A stretch of 64,000 bases of DNA from Saccharopolyspora kobensis (GCF_900108315.1 NZ_FNVB01000010.1:310001-374000); one strand, 5' to 3'; counted from the stretch's first letter, positions 8,085 to 16,684 are shown. Notes: a model not told the origin generated them from the sequence alone. Made by a program: numbers and translations.

Positions 8085-9482
8085 ATGCGCTCAAGGTTCT
8101 CCCGCGGCACGCTGCGCACCTCCGCGCTGCTCGCCGCGGTCGGTGTGTTCGCGTTCAGCGGGCCGACAGCACCTGCCGCGGCGCAGTCCCTCATACCGCC
8201 ACCTCTGGACACGTCCAAGCGGACCGGCACCAAGCTGGAAACGTTCGGCTACCCGCAGAAGCAGGCCTGCATGCAGGGCAATCCCGGCGGCGGCATGATC
8301 GAGGAGAAGCCGTGGAGCCAGCGGGTGCTCGGCTACGAGCGGGCTCATGAACAGGGCTTCAAGGGCCAGAACATGTCCGTCGCGGTCATCGACACCGGCG
8401 TGAACAACCACCCTCGGCTGCAGGGCCGCCTGATCGCGGGCGACACCAGCATTCCCAAGGGCGGGCCGCTCACCGACTGCGACGGGCACGGCACCATCGT
8501 GGCGGGCATCATCGCGGCCGCGCCGGACCCGACGAACCAGACCGCCTACGTCGGGGTCGCGCCGGAGGCGTCGATCCTGTCCCTCCGGCAGTCCTCCAGC
8601 CTGTTCATCGAGGACGAGACGAACAAGACGATCGGCAACACCGAGACGATGGCGCAGGCCATCAACCGGGCAGCTGCCGACGGCGTCGACGTCATCAACA
8701 TCTCGCAGTCGTCCTGCCAGCCGATCGCGCAGGCCGCCGACCCCCGCAACACCGGCAACCAGCAGTTGCAGACGGCGGTCAAGGAGGCCTACGACGCGGG
8801 CATCGTGATCGTGGTCGCGGCGGGCAACGTCGGTGGCACGTGCCAGAAGAACCCGACCGGCAGCCCGACGACCGCGGTGCTGCCCGCCTGGTTCGACGAC
8901 TACGTGCTCACCGTCGCCTCGGTGAACGAGCAGGGCGCGCCCTCGGAGTTCACCGTGCCGGGTCCGTGGGTGGACGTGGCCGCGCCGGGCGAGAACCTGA
9001 TCACGCTCGACCCCGGCCAGAGCGGCACCGGCCTGGCCAGCCAGATCGCGCACGGCCAGGACGGCCAGATGGGCCCGATCGAGGGCACCAGCTTCGCCGC
9101 CCCGTACGTGGCCGGGCTGGCGGTGCTGATCAAGCAGAAGTTCGCGGCGGAGGGCAAGAACCTCACCGCCCAGCAGATCATGGACCGGATCAAGGAGACC
9201 GCGCTGCCCGCCGGCGGTTCCGGCGGGCGCAACGACATCGTCGGCTACGGCACCGTCGATGCGGCGGCGGCGCTGGGCGAAGTGGTTCCGTCCGAGTGGG
9301 ACCGGAAGGACCCGCCGCAGAAGCAGGCGCGGCTGGGCGCCGACGTGATCCCGCAGAAGGACTACCCGGCGCTGATCATCGCGATCGGCGGTGCGGGCGC
9401 GGGAATCGCGGCGATCGTGTTCACGGCGTTCCTGACCAACGCGGTCCGCAACGTCCGAGCCCGCACCCGCGGCAACCGCTAG
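8085..9482 (+). CDS. mycP: Mycosin, subtilisin-like protease of the ESX system
   Basis: 465 residues. An N-terminal signal sequence ending near 'APAAAQS' is followed by a subtilase domain. Catalytic residues are visible: Asp in 'VAVIDTGV', His in 'CDGHGT', Ser in 'GTSFAAP', plus the oxyanion Asn in 'AAGNVGG'. A C-terminal transmembrane helix ('ALIIAIGGAGAGIAAIVF') and a basic tail anchor it, as in mycobacterial MycP. Two cysteines in the N-terminal extension are consistent with a disulphide. It starts at the ATG at 8085, 11 nt after eccD with GAGGGACGG between them, so the two are co-transcribed. Mycosins stabilise the ESX pore and cleave some substrates. Confidence 0.94.
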   Translation: MRSRFSRGTLRTSALLAAVGVFAFSGPTAPAAAQSLIPPPLDTSKRTGTKLETFGYPQKQACMQGNPGGGMIEEKPWSQRVLGYERAHEQGFKGQNMSVAVIDTGVNNHPRLQGRLIAGDTSIPKGGPLTDCDGHGTIVAGIIAAAPDPTNQTAYVGVAPEASILSLRQSSSLFIEDETNKTIGNTETMAQAINRAAADGVDVINISQSSCQPIAQAADPRNTGNQQLQTAVKEAYDAGIVIVVAAGNVGGTCQKNPTGSPTTAVLPAWFDDYVLTVASVNEQGAPSEFTVPGPWVDVAAPGENLITLDPGQSGTGLASQIAHGQDGQMGPIEGTSFAAPYVAGLAVLIKQKFAAEGKNLTAQQIMDRIKETALPAGGSGGRNDIVGYGTVDAAAALGEVVPSEWDRKDPPQKQARLGADVIPQKDYPALIIAIGGAGAGIAAIVFTAFLTNAVRNVRARTRGNR

Positions 9483-9492
9483 CAGTACCGAC

Positions 9493-9533
9493 CAGAACGG
9501 CCCGGCGTCCGATGTGGACGCCGGGCCGTTCTG
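9493..9533. terminator. Bidirectional terminator between mycP and the WXG gene
   Basis: An 18-bp perfect stem (CAGAACGGCCCGGCGTCC at 9493-9510; complement at 9516-9533) with a 5-nt loop lies in the 60-bp convergent gap and can serve both genes. Confidence 0.85.
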
Positions 9534-9542
9534 CGTTCCTGG

Positions 9543-10946
9543 TCAGCTGCGCCGCTTGGGCGGCGGTGCGTCACCGACGGATGCCGTGCCGGTCTTCGGC
9601 TTCGGCGGCGGTGCATCGCCCACGGATGCCGTACCGGTCTTCGGCTTCGGCGGCGGAGCATCGCCCACAGATGCCGTACCGGTCTTCGGCTTCGACGGTG
9701 GTGCATCGCCGACCGAGGCCGTCCTGGGCTTGGGCGGCGGGGCGTCGCCGACCGCTGCCGACTTCGGCTTCTCCACGCCGGGCGACTTCGGGTGGAGGGC
9801 GTCGTCGATGGACTTGCGCGGCTTGTCCTTCTCGAAGATCGACGGGATGTCCAGCTTGCCCTTGCGGGCCACCGGTTCCGCGGGCTTCTGGTCCGCCGGG
9901 GGCGCGCCGAAGACCGCCGGGGCCGTCGTCGGCGGCGTGCCGAACAGCTCCTCCGGGTTCGACTTGAGGCGAGACTGGTTCTTGCGCTCCTGGCCACCGC
10001 CCTGAGCGCCGCCCATCATCCCGCCCATCATGCCCATGGGCATCATGCCGCCCATCATCCCGCCGCCAGCGGCGACCGCACCGCCCGCGGCGACCGCACC
10101 ACCGGCAGCGGCGGCTGCGGCGGGCGGAGACGCCATCGAGGGCTCTCCGGCGGCGGTCCGGCCACCCGGTTCCAGCGGCGCTTCGGCGGCAGCGGTTCCA
10201 GCACCGCCGCCAACCGAACCGGCTCCGCCAACCGCACCGGCTCCGGCACCACCGCCGCCACCGCCGGCATCGCCGGAGCCGCCGCCGGAGCCGCCCGCCG
10301 ATGACGGGTCGGTCTTCGCCGGCTGCTCCGGTGCGGCGGGTGCGTTGAAGTCCCAGGCCTGCGCGGGCATCCGCTTGTCGAACTGGACCGATCCCGTCGA
10401 GCGACCGGCCTCCAGGTCCTCGCAGAACCGGGCGAAAGCCCGATAAGTGTCCGAAATGGACTCTGTCAGCTCCAGCGCGGGCCGGGCCAGCTCGCCCAGG
10501 TGCTTGCGGGCGCGCTCCGGGCCGTCCTCGGGCGCCAGGAGAGCCGAGGTCACCGAATCCGCCGCCTCCGCGATCAGCTCACCGAGGTCGTCCACCTGCT
10601 CCTGCACGGCATCGGCGGTGTGCTCCATCACCTCGGCCAGCGCGCGCATGGCGTCGATCAGGTCGTTGCCCGCCAAGCCGACCTCGCGCATGTGACCGAG
10701 GAACGCGTCGGCGTCCGCGCCCTGCCAGGACGAGTCGATCCCGCCGAGCTTGCCCTGCACGTCAGCGGACGCCCGCTCCACCGCGTCGGCGTTCTCCCGC
10801 CAGACGCGGGCCGCTTCGCGCAGATCCTCGTGGCGTCCGACCAGATCCGCCAGATCGGCTGGGATCGAGTTGGCGAACTCCAGCTCGCGCGCGATGCGCG
10901 CCAGGTAGTCGAGGTGCTCGGCCACCGCGTTCTTGTCGCGCACCAT
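9543..10946 (-). CDS. Large WXG100-like ESX substrate with Gly/Met-rich linker
   Basis: 467 residues. The N-terminal ~200 residues are helical with the WXG motif 'SSWQGADADAF' near residue 73, as in EspB/PPE-like ESX substrates. Next comes a Gly/Ala-rich linker with a Met-rich stretch 'GGGMMGGMMPMGMMGGMMGG'. The C-terminal ~90 residues carry tandem 15-residue repeats of the type 'SVGDAPPPKPKTGTA'. I do not see a clean YxxxD/E secretion signal. It starts at an ATG 2 nt after the stop of the EspC-like gene (RBS GGGGAG), so the two are translationally coupled. It is probably a secreted or surface-exposed ESX partner; the molecular role is unknown. Confidence 0.75.
   Translation of the reverse strand: MVRDKNAVAEHLDYLARIARELEFANSIPADLADLVGRHEDLREAARVWRENADAVERASADVQGKLGGIDSSWQGADADAFLGHMREVGLAGNDLIDAMRALAEVMEHTADAVQEQVDDLGELIAEAADSVTSALLAPEDGPERARKHLGELARPALELTESISDTYRAFARFCEDLEAGRSTGSVQFDKRMPAQAWDFNAPAAPEQPAKTDPSSAGGSGGGSGDAGGGGGGAGAGAVGGAGSVGGGAGTAAAEAPLEPGGRTAAGEPSMASPPAAAAAAGGAVAAGGAVAAGGGMMGGMMPMGMMGGMMGGAQGGGQERKNQSRLKSNPEELFGTPPTTAPAVFGAPPADQKPAEPVARKGKLDIPSIFEKDKPRKSIDDALHPKSPGVEKPKSAAVGDAPPPKPRTASVGDAPPSKPKTGTASVGDAPPPKPKTGTASVGDAPPPKPKTGTASVGDAPPPKRRS
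9546..9745 (-). repeat. 45-bp in-frame tandem repeats in the WXG gene
   Basis: About four and a half copies of a 45-bp unit encode 'SVGDAPPPKPKTGTA' variants at the protein C-terminus. The last copies are nearly identical, so copy number may vary between strains. Confidence 0.8.
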
Positions 10947-10948
10947 GC

Positions 10949-11260
10949 TCAGCTCCCCTGCTTCCGAATCTCGACGGCGCCGTCGTCATCGCCACCGGAG
11001 TGGAAGTCCACGACCTCGCGCAGCTCGTCGCCCGCGCGGGTCAGCGCCTCGCCCGCGCGGCGGCTCTCGTCCACCAGCAGCTGGAACAACCGCTGGTAGG
11101 ACTCCGCGGCCCCGGCGTTGCGGCCGAGCTCGCCGAACGTCTCCGGGGCCAGCTCCGCGGCGGCCAGCTTCTGCGGTGCGGTGGCGATCTCCTCACCGGC
11201 CGTGCGCACTTCCCGCGCGTACGTCGCCAACCATTCGACATCGACCCGGATCCCCGCCAT
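10949..11260 (-). CDS. EspC/WXG100-family small ESX protein
   Basis: 103 residues, predicted all-helical, starting 'MAGIRVDVEWLATYAREV'. It resembles the EspC-like/DUF2580 'type VII secretion target' group rather than EsxA/EsxB, because a WXG turn is not evident. The ATG at 11260 is chosen over an upstream in-frame start at 11278 because GGGAGG lies 6 nt before it. It forms a two-gene unit with the large WXG protein, and the pair may be co-secreted as a helical-bundle heterodimer. The family call is moderate; the pairing is inference. Confidence 0.7.
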   Translation of the reverse strand: MAGIRVDVEWLATYAREVRTAGEEIATAPQKLAAAELAPETFGELGRNAGAAESYQRLFQLLVDESRRAGEALTRAGDELREVVDFHSGGDDDGAVEIRKQGS

Positions 11261-11348
11261 CCGGTACCTCCCGCTCACTCGCTGCTATGGGGTCCTTGAA
11301 GATGCGGCGCGAGCCGCATGCTCTTTCTGGTGAGCGGGCAGTCACCCG

Positions 11349-11477
11349 GCACCGCCGCGGGTTCTCGGCGTTCTCCTGGCGAGGACGGCCCGACCGCCGT
11401 GCATTGGTCATGCACGAGGTCGGGCACCCGCAGTCCAGGCGAGCGCTGAGGTTCCGCCACCGGCACCGCCACGCAAA
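11349..11477. repeat. Nested-hairpin repeat, family 2, copy C
   Basis: The outer stem CTCGGCGTTCTCCTGG (11364-11379) pairs with CCAGGCGAGCGCTGAG (11435-11450) with G-U pairs. The middle stem CCCGACC/GGTCGGG (11389-11395 / 11418-11424) and apical stem GTGCAT/ATGCAC (11399-11404 / 11410-11415) are perfect. The conserved flanks are GCACCGCCGCGGG and GGTTCCGC...CACGCAAA. It lies between eccB and the EspC-like gene. Other copies are at 29641, 35961 and 50436. Confidence 0.85.
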
Positions 11478-11500
11478 CCAGCCACTGGAACCGCTCCTTA

Positions 11501-11546
11501 AAGCAATCCGCCCGCAGCACCTACCGTTGCTGCGGGCGGATCGCTT
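11501..11546 (-). terminator. eccB terminator
   Basis: A long inverted repeat, AAGCAATCCGCCCGCAGCA against TGCTGCGGGCGGATCGCTT, with one mismatch and an 8-nt loop, lies 60 nt beyond the eccB stop codon. Confidence 0.75.
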
Positions 11547-11605
11547 GTTCTCTCGGACGTTGGAGCGTGCCTGTTCGGTTCCCTTCCTCCGGTGGCGCCG
11601 GAGGA

Positions 11606-13201
11606 TCAGCTACCGGCCTGGGCCACTCCTGCTTGTTGCTGCTGCGGCTTCTGCAGCGGGCGGTTGACGCCCGGACCGACCGGAACCGCGTCGTAGGTCA
11701 TGCTCGCGTTGGCCGGGTCGAGGAAGTCGCCCTTCGGCAGCACCCGCGTCAGCCAGGACGGCCCCGCCTTGATGTCCCCGGCACCGCCGATGACGCCGAG
11801 CCCCTGCGCGGTGCCGACGTCCTTGATGCCGTACTGCACGCCCTGGTCGGCGACCAGGAAGATCGGGCCGCTGTCCGCACCGGCCTCGTTCGAGGCACCG
11901 CGCACCACGGCCGCCTTGCCCGCGGGCATGTAGAAGTAGTCGACCTGCGGGCCGGTGCCGTCGTACTGCGCGAGCTTGACGGCCGCCTTGGCAGCCGGCG
12001 TGCCCTTGTTCAGGGTCGCCGTGATGTTGTGGTTTCCGTTGACGTTCTTCCAGCTCAGGCACGAGGTGTCGGACTGCTGGAAGGTGACCGGGGTGGGCAC
12101 CGCCACCGGGAAGCCCGTGAGGTTGAGCTGCTCGCTCGAGTCGGCTTCGGCGGCGTCGGTGATCGCACCGGTCATGTTCGGGATGTCCCGGCTGCTGGTC
12201 TTGCTGGCGTGCAGCACCGCCGCCGCGCCCTCGCTGATCTTCTGCTTGCCGCTGGGCAGCAGCAGGTAGAACTCGTCGGGCTGACCCGGCACGGTCCGGG
12301 CGACCACGTCACCGACCTTGCGGTTGCCCATGTAGCTCAGCGGCTGGCGGTCGTTGGGAACGTCCGGCACCTGCAGGGCGGGCACCTCCGGGACCGCGTT
12401 GAGCATGTTGGTGCTGATGCTCCGCGGCGTCGCGCCCCGCAGCCCGTACATGTCGAGCACGGTGGTCACGGTGGGATCGGTCTTGTCGATCCGCGACTTG
12501 ACCACGTGCGTGTGCAGCTGGCCGGGCAGGTTCTCCACCCGGTAGATCAGGTACTCCCGCTGGGAGGTCTGGTCCTTGACGTACAGCGACTGGTCCAGGC
12601 CCAGCTCGGTGCCGTGGTTGCCGTCACCGCCGATCACCGTCGTCTGGACCTTCGTCTCCGCCTCGACGCGGGCGTCGTTGATGGTGTCCTTGACCTGGCC
12701 GACGTCGCAGATCGCCCACGACGCCTCGGCGATGTTCTTCGCGTCCGGCAGGTAGGTCGGCGCGTTGACCAGACCGGTGAGCGAACCGCGCGGGAAGTCG
12801 CCCAGCGCCGATTCCTTCACCACCGTGGTCGGGACCGCACCACCGCCCTGCGCACCGCCCTGGGCCATCACCAGCAGCTTCGCCGATGCCACGTTGAGCA
12901 TCGGGATGAGCCGCTTGTCCGCCTGCTCGTCGGAGGTGACGACGAAGACGGCACCGGTCTCCTTGCCGATGATGATGGAACCCGGCTCCGGCACCGAGCC
13001 CTTGCCGCCGAACAGGCCCCACACCAGGAACCCGATGCAGCCGATGGCGGCGAGCACGGCTCCGGCGACCGTGGCCCGCTTGTGCGAACCCATCGGATCG
13101 TGGAGCATCACCGCGTCTTTTCGGACAAGCGCCGACTCCATGCGGCGCAGCACGAACCGATACGCCTGAACCTGTGACTTCGTTGTGGGTGTTGATGCCA
13201 T
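11606..13201 (-). CDS. eccB: Type VII secretion protein EccB
   Basis: 531 residues. The N-terminal cytosolic stretch 'STPTTKSQVQAYRFVLRRMESALVRKD' is the family hallmark. One transmembrane helix follows ('VAGAVLAAIGCIGFLVWGLF'), then a large periplasmic domain with the EccB repeats and Cys residues in 'WAICDVGQV' and 'TSCLSWKN'. EccB forms the periplasmic part of the ESX pore, together with MycP. The length matches the family. The start is divergent from eccE. The C-terminal tail is Pro/Gln-rich. Confidence 0.93.
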   Translation of the reverse strand: MASTPTTKSQVQAYRFVLRRMESALVRKDAVMLHDPMGSHKRATVAGAVLAAIGCIGFLVWGLFGGKGSVPEPGSIIIGKETGAVFVVTSDEQADKRLIPMLNVASAKLLVMAQGGAQGGGAVPTTVVKESALGDFPRGSLTGLVNAPTYLPDAKNIAEASWAICDVGQVKDTINDARVEAETKVQTTVIGGDGNHGTELGLDQSLYVKDQTSQREYLIYRVENLPGQLHTHVVKSRIDKTDPTVTTVLDMYGLRGATPRSISTNMLNAVPEVPALQVPDVPNDRQPLSYMGNRKVGDVVARTVPGQPDEFYLLLPSGKQKISEGAAAVLHASKTSSRDIPNMTGAITDAAEADSSEQLNLTGFPVAVPTPVTFQQSDTSCLSWKNVNGNHNITATLNKGTPAAKAAVKLAQYDGTGPQVDYFYMPAGKAAVVRGASNEAGADSGPIFLVADQGVQYGIKDVGTAQGLGVIGGAGDIKAGPSWLTRVLPKGDFLDPANASMTYDAVPVGPGVNRPLQKPQQQQAGVAQAGS

Positions 13202-13376
13202 TCTTCGCCTACAGCTCTCCCGTCCGAGGTACGGTTTCGCAGGATAGTCGCAGAGAGATGCCGAATGGGTGCGGTTCGACCGAGTCCGTCAGTATTCTCT
13301 TCACGCGGCTGATCGAAGATTCGCGTCCCAGCGCGCCGAGTGCCGCACCTACCTGCGAGGGGGAGAGACCGAACGG

Positions 13377-14699
13377 ATGTCCGTGACCACGCAACATCCG
13401 GCCCAGCCGAAAGCTCCCGGGCCCGCCAATCCGCCCCGCGCTCGCATCCGCGCGCGGCGGCGGCGCATCAACGGCGTAACGCTCGGCGGCATCCCTGCGG
13501 CCAACATCGTGCTCATCGAGGTGGGCCTAGCCGTCGGGCTCATCCTGACGATCGTCGGCGCGAAGCTGAACCTGGTGCAGGTGCTGCTCCCGGTCGGCGG
13601 CGGATTCGCGCTGCTGTGCCTCATCATCGCGCTGCTGCGGCGGCGCGGCCGCTGGTTCACCCAGTGGTTCGGGCTGGTGCTCGAGTACCGCGGGCGCAAC
13701 CACACCCGGGTCTCGCACCCGGCCGACGTCGACGCGATGGAGCCGGCGGAGGACAAGAACGGCGACGGCATCATCGGCCCCGACGAGAACCACCGCGTGG
13801 CGCTGCTGCGGCTGGTCGTCGAGGACCTGGTGATCGCCCGCAGCCAGGACCACGACCGCAACCCGGTCGGCATGTCCTGGCACAACGGCAAGTGGACCGG
13901 CGTGCTGATGGTCGAGCCGCCGCCGTCGCTGCTGAACCCCGTTGACAGCGCGCCGAACCTGCCGCTGGGCGTGCTCGCGCCGTGCCTGGAGGACCGCGGC
14001 GTCGTGCTCGACGCGATCCAGGTCATCTGGCACTGCTACCCGGGCAGCGCGGCGCTGCCGTCGAACTCGCCCGCGCTGAACTCCTACCTGGAGGTCCTCG
14101 GTCGGCTGCCCGCGGCGGCGCGGCGCACCACCTGGATCGCGGTGCGGCTGGACCCGCAGCGCTGCGCCAAGGCGATCGGCGAGCGCGGCGGCGGCATCCT
14201 GGGTGCGCAGCGCGCGCTCATCGGTGCGATGTCCCGCGTGCGCAACGCGTTGGAGCGGCAGGGAATCCCGAGCCGCCCGCTGGACCCGGACGAGCTGCTG
14301 CAGGCCGGGATCTCCTCGGCGGAGCTGCACAACGTGCTCGGCTCGCAACGCCCGGTGGGCCTCAAGGAGCGCTGGGACGGCGTGACCGCCGGTGGCGTCG
14401 GCCACTCCAGCTACGCGATCACCGGTTGGCCGAACCAGATGAACGACAGCCTCAACGCGCTGACCGGCATCCGCGCGCTGTCCACCAGCATCGCGCTGTC
14501 CATCTCGCCGGTCGGCGAGGAGAACGAGGTCGGGCTGCGCGGTCTGGTCCGGGTCAGCGCCCGCACGCCCGCCGAGCTGGACACCGCCGATGAGCGGCTG
14601 AAGGCGATCAGCAACCGCCTCGGGCTGACCCTGACCCCGCTGCGCGGTTCGCAACTGGCCGGTTACGCAGCGACGCTGCCGCTCGGAGGTGCGGCATGA
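13377..14699 (+). CDS. eccE: Type VII secretion protein EccE
   Basis: 440 residues. Two adjacent N-terminal transmembrane helices ('NIVLIEVGLAVGLILTIVG' and 'VQVLLPVGGGFALLCLIIALL') are followed by a soluble domain of ~370 residues, the EccE layout. EccE is the peripheral subunit of the ESX membrane complex. The open frame extends upstream to 13269, but the ATG at 13377, preceded by GAGGGGGAGAG, is the better start and leaves room for the divergent eccB/eccE promoters. Its last codons overlap the next gene by 4 nt (ATGA). Confidence 0.85.
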   Translation: MSVTTQHPAQPKAPGPANPPRARIRARRRRINGVTLGGIPAANIVLIEVGLAVGLILTIVGAKLNLVQVLLPVGGGFALLCLIIALLRRRGRWFTQWFGLVLEYRGRNHTRVSHPADVDAMEPAEDKNGDGIIGPDENHRVALLRLVVEDLVIARSQDHDRNPVGMSWHNGKWTGVLMVEPPPSLLNPVDSAPNLPLGVLAPCLEDRGVVLDAIQVIWHCYPGSAALPSNSPALNSYLEVLGRLPAAARRTTWIAVRLDPQRCAKAIGERGGGILGAQRALIGAMSRVRNALERQGIPSRPLDPDELLQAGISSAELHNVLGSQRPVGLKERWDGVTAGGVGHSSYAITGWPNQMNDSLNALTGIRALSTSIALSISPVGEENEVGLRGLVRVSARTPAELDTADERLKAISNRLGLTLTPLRGSQLAGYAATLPLGGAA

Positions 14700-15427
14700 G
14701 CCGAAGCAGAACGATCGATGTTCCCGGGAACAAGGCGGCGGCACCGGAATTCCTGGTCACCCCGGAAACTCTGGACGCCATCAGCCCGTCCGGCGACCGG
14801 GGCGGGGTGATCATCGGCTCCAACCCGCAGAACGAGGCGGAAGCGGCGTCGATCCTCCGCCCGCACCCGACCCGCATGGTCACCGTCGGCGGCCTGTACC
14901 TCGCGCGGCAGCTGGCGCTGCGCGCGATGGCCACCGGCGCGTGGGTGATCGTGGCCACCGGGCGTCCGGGCGCGTGGAAGACGCTGGAGCGGGCCGCCGG
15001 GCAGACGCCGGACGGCAAGCCGGTGCCGCTGGTGCAGATCCGCCGGCTGGCCCCGTTCGACCTGCCGCGGTCCTCTGAGGACACTCCGCTGCTGGTGATC
15101 CACGACGGCGGTGCGGTGCCGCAGGAGCTGTTCCCGCCGCGCGCGCCGTGGCAGACCACCATGTACGTGCTGCCCTACCTGCACCCGCAGGTGAGCAGCG
15201 GCACGGCGGCGAACACGGCGGACCTGGTGCTGCTGCAGCGCCTCCCGCTGAACCAGGCGCAGCTGGCCCAGCGCATCTGGAGCCTGATGAACAACCAGGT
15301 CCAGCAGATGACCCAGCTCAAGGACGACCAGGTGATCGCCCTGGGCAACATGACCTGGACGCTGATCCGCCTGGTGACGAACAAGAAGGAGCAGGAGATC
15401 CTCGGCCCGATCCGCCGCGGCGACTGA
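14696..15427 (+). CDS. ESX-linked protein of unknown function, coupled to eccE
   Basis: 243 residues with no signal peptide and no membrane helix. It overlaps eccE by the ATGA arrangement, so it is translated together with it. It has an Arg/Pro-rich middle ('VQIRRLAPFDLP'), a mixed alpha/beta N-terminal half, and a helical C-terminus rich in Gln ('MNNQVQQMTQLKDDQ'). I do not recognise a family. Its position as last gene of the ESX core suggests a cytosolic accessory of the apparatus; that is inference from context only. Confidence 0.7.
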   Translation: MSRSRTIDVPGNKAAAPEFLVTPETLDAISPSGDRGGVIIGSNPQNEAEAASILRPHPTRMVTVGGLYLARQLALRAMATGAWVIVATGRPGAWKTLERAAGQTPDGKPVPLVQIRRLAPFDLPRSSEDTPLLVIHDGGAVPQELFPPRAPWQTTMYVLPYLHPQVSSGTAANTADLVLLQRLPLNQAQLAQRIWSLMNNQVQQMTQLKDDQVIALGNMTWTLIRLVTNKKEQEILGPIRRGD

Positions 15428-15444
15428 CCTCCAGCACCGAACGA

Positions 15445-15479
15445 CGGGGAGCCCCGGCCGCACCGGCCGGGGCTCCCCG
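15445..15479 (+). terminator. Terminator of the eccE unit
   Basis: A 16-bp perfect stem (CGGGGAGCCCCGGCCG; 15445-15460 and 15464-15479) with a 3-nt loop is followed by CTTCTTC and lies 17 nt after the stop codon. Confidence 0.85.
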
Positions 15480-15544
15480 CTTCTTCACCGCACCACACCG
15501 ACCCCTCGAACCCCGCCACCGACACCCTCCGTCACCAGTCGTGA

Positions 15545-15636
15545 CGCAATTTCAATTGAAATCAGACGTCTGATTTCAATTGAAATTGCGGAAGTTCGCG
15601 ACGTGCACCGGTGTGTCGGGGCCCGACACACCGGTG
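15545..15636. repeat. Palindromic repeat element, family 1, copy 2
   Basis: Positions 15545-15590 are a 46-bp perfect palindrome: two CAATTTCAATTGAAAT units around AGACGTCT, flanked by CGC/GCG. A perfect hairpin follows, CACCGGTGTGTCGGG at 15606-15620 against its complement at 15622-15636. It lies in the convergent gap between the ESX locus and the VOC gene. Confidence 0.9.
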
Positions 15637-15659
15637 GTTCCTCCAGCGGAGGGCCGTGG

Positions 15660-16121
15660 TCAGTCGAGGCAGAACTCGTTGCCCTCGGGGTCGGCCATCA
15701 TGATGTGGCCGCCTTCGAGCGGCGGAACCGGCTCGTGGCGGCTCACCCGGCTCGCACCCAGCGCGACGAGGCGCTCGCACTCGGCTTCCAGCGCCGCCAT
15801 CCGCTCCTCGCCCTGCAGACCGGGCGCCGCGCGGACGTCGAGGTGCACGCGGTTCTTCGCGATCTTGTCCTCCGGCACCTGCTGGAAGAACAGCCGCGGG
15901 CCGCGCCCGGCCGGGTCCTCGACCGCCGATCGCGTGTTGCGCTGCTCGGCAGGCACACCGATCCGCTCGAGGAACTCGTCCCACGCGGCCAGCGGGTCCG
16001 CGCCCTCGGCCAGCTCGACGCCGGGCGGACCGGGGAGGACGTAGTGCAGCGCATCGCGCCAGAACACCGACAGCGCCCGCGGATCGCGCGCGTCGAAGGT
16101 GACCTGGAACTCGTGGCTCAT
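15660..16121 (-). CDS. VOC (glyoxalase/bleomycin-resistance) superfamily protein
   Basis: 153 residues with two beta-alpha-beta-beta-beta modules. The conserved ends 'FQVTFDARDPRALSVFWRDAL' and 'HIMMADPEGNEFCLD' are typical of the Glyoxalase_6-like branch of the vicinal-oxygen-chelate superfamily. The Glu in 'GNEFC' and the His in 'NRVHLDV' are likely metal ligands. The substrate is unknown. The ATG at 16121 overlaps the upstream DinB-like gene by 4 nt (ATGA), so the two form an operon. The divergent WYL regulator is the likely controller. Confidence 0.85.
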   Translation of the reverse strand: MSHEFQVTFDARDPRALSVFWRDALHYVLPGPPGVELAEGADPLAAWDEFLERIGVPAEQRNTRSAVEDPAGRGPRLFFQQVPEDKIAKNRVHLDVRAAPGLQGEERMAALEAECERLVALGASRVSRHEPVPPLEGGHIMMADPEGNEFCLD

Positions 16122-16684
16122 CGCAGGGATCCGTTCGCGTGCAGGTAGAGGTCGCGCAGCAGCGACACTTCGGACAGGTGGTGGATGAGCTCGCGGTGGA
16201 TGTGCAGCACGAGTTCCGCCATCGAGCGCTCCGCGTACGGTCCCTCCGCCGGTCCGCACGGCTTGGCGAGTCCTTCGTCACCGAGCGATTCGACTCCGGA
16301 GAGCCAGGTGGCCAGTTCCGCGTCGAGCTGCTCCAGCGCTTCGGCGGCGGTCGTCGCGTACTCGAACGACTCGTAGTCGGTGGGCGTGCGGCCGAAGTGC
16401 GAGGCGTTCCGCACCGCCAGGACGCCGACGATCACGTGCCCGAGGCGCCAGGAGATGGTGGTGAACGGCACCGGCTCCGGTTCCGGGAACGCGAAGTCGA
16501 TGGTCACCGCGCCCGTGCCGGCCTGCATCTGCGCGGTGCCGGTGCCGCGCGGGCGCACGTTCCAGCAGTCGGTCACGGGCTCCCAGAAGTACTCCTCGTC
16601 GGTGAGGCCTTCGAGGCGCGGGCGCAGCTGCCCGTTCCAGTGCGAGGTGAGCTGGTCGCGGAGCATGGAATTCCAGTCGGTCAT
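16118..16684 (-). CDS. DinB-superfamily (DUF664-like) protein
   Basis: 188 residues predicted to form the DinB/YfiT four-helix bundle. The three expected metal-binding histidine sites can be seen in 'SHWNGQL', 'RLGHVIVG' and 'HIHRELIHHLSE'. Members act as metal-dependent transferases, often with small thiols (mycothiol/bacillithiol) in actinobacteria and firmicutes; the reaction here is unknown. The ATG at 16684 is chosen because the upstream extension is Arg-rich and lacks an RBS. The 3' end overlaps the VOC gene. Confidence 0.75.
   Translation of the reverse strand: MTDWNSMLRDQLTSHWNGQLRPRLEGLTDEEYFWEPVTDCWNVRPRGTGTAQMQAGTGAVTIDFAFPEPEPVPFTTISWRLGHVIVGVLAVRNASHFGRTPTDYESFEYATTAAEALEQLDAELATWLSGVESLGDEGLAKPCGPAEGPYAERSMAELVLHIHRELIHHLSEVSLLRDLYLHANGSLR

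Noticed and set aside
11193-11411. Short minus-strand frame with an 'ENPRR' peptide also seen at the other family 2 repeats
   Set aside because: The shared peptide comes from the conserved DNA of the hairpin element, not from a protein gene; the frames differ outside it and lack an RBS.
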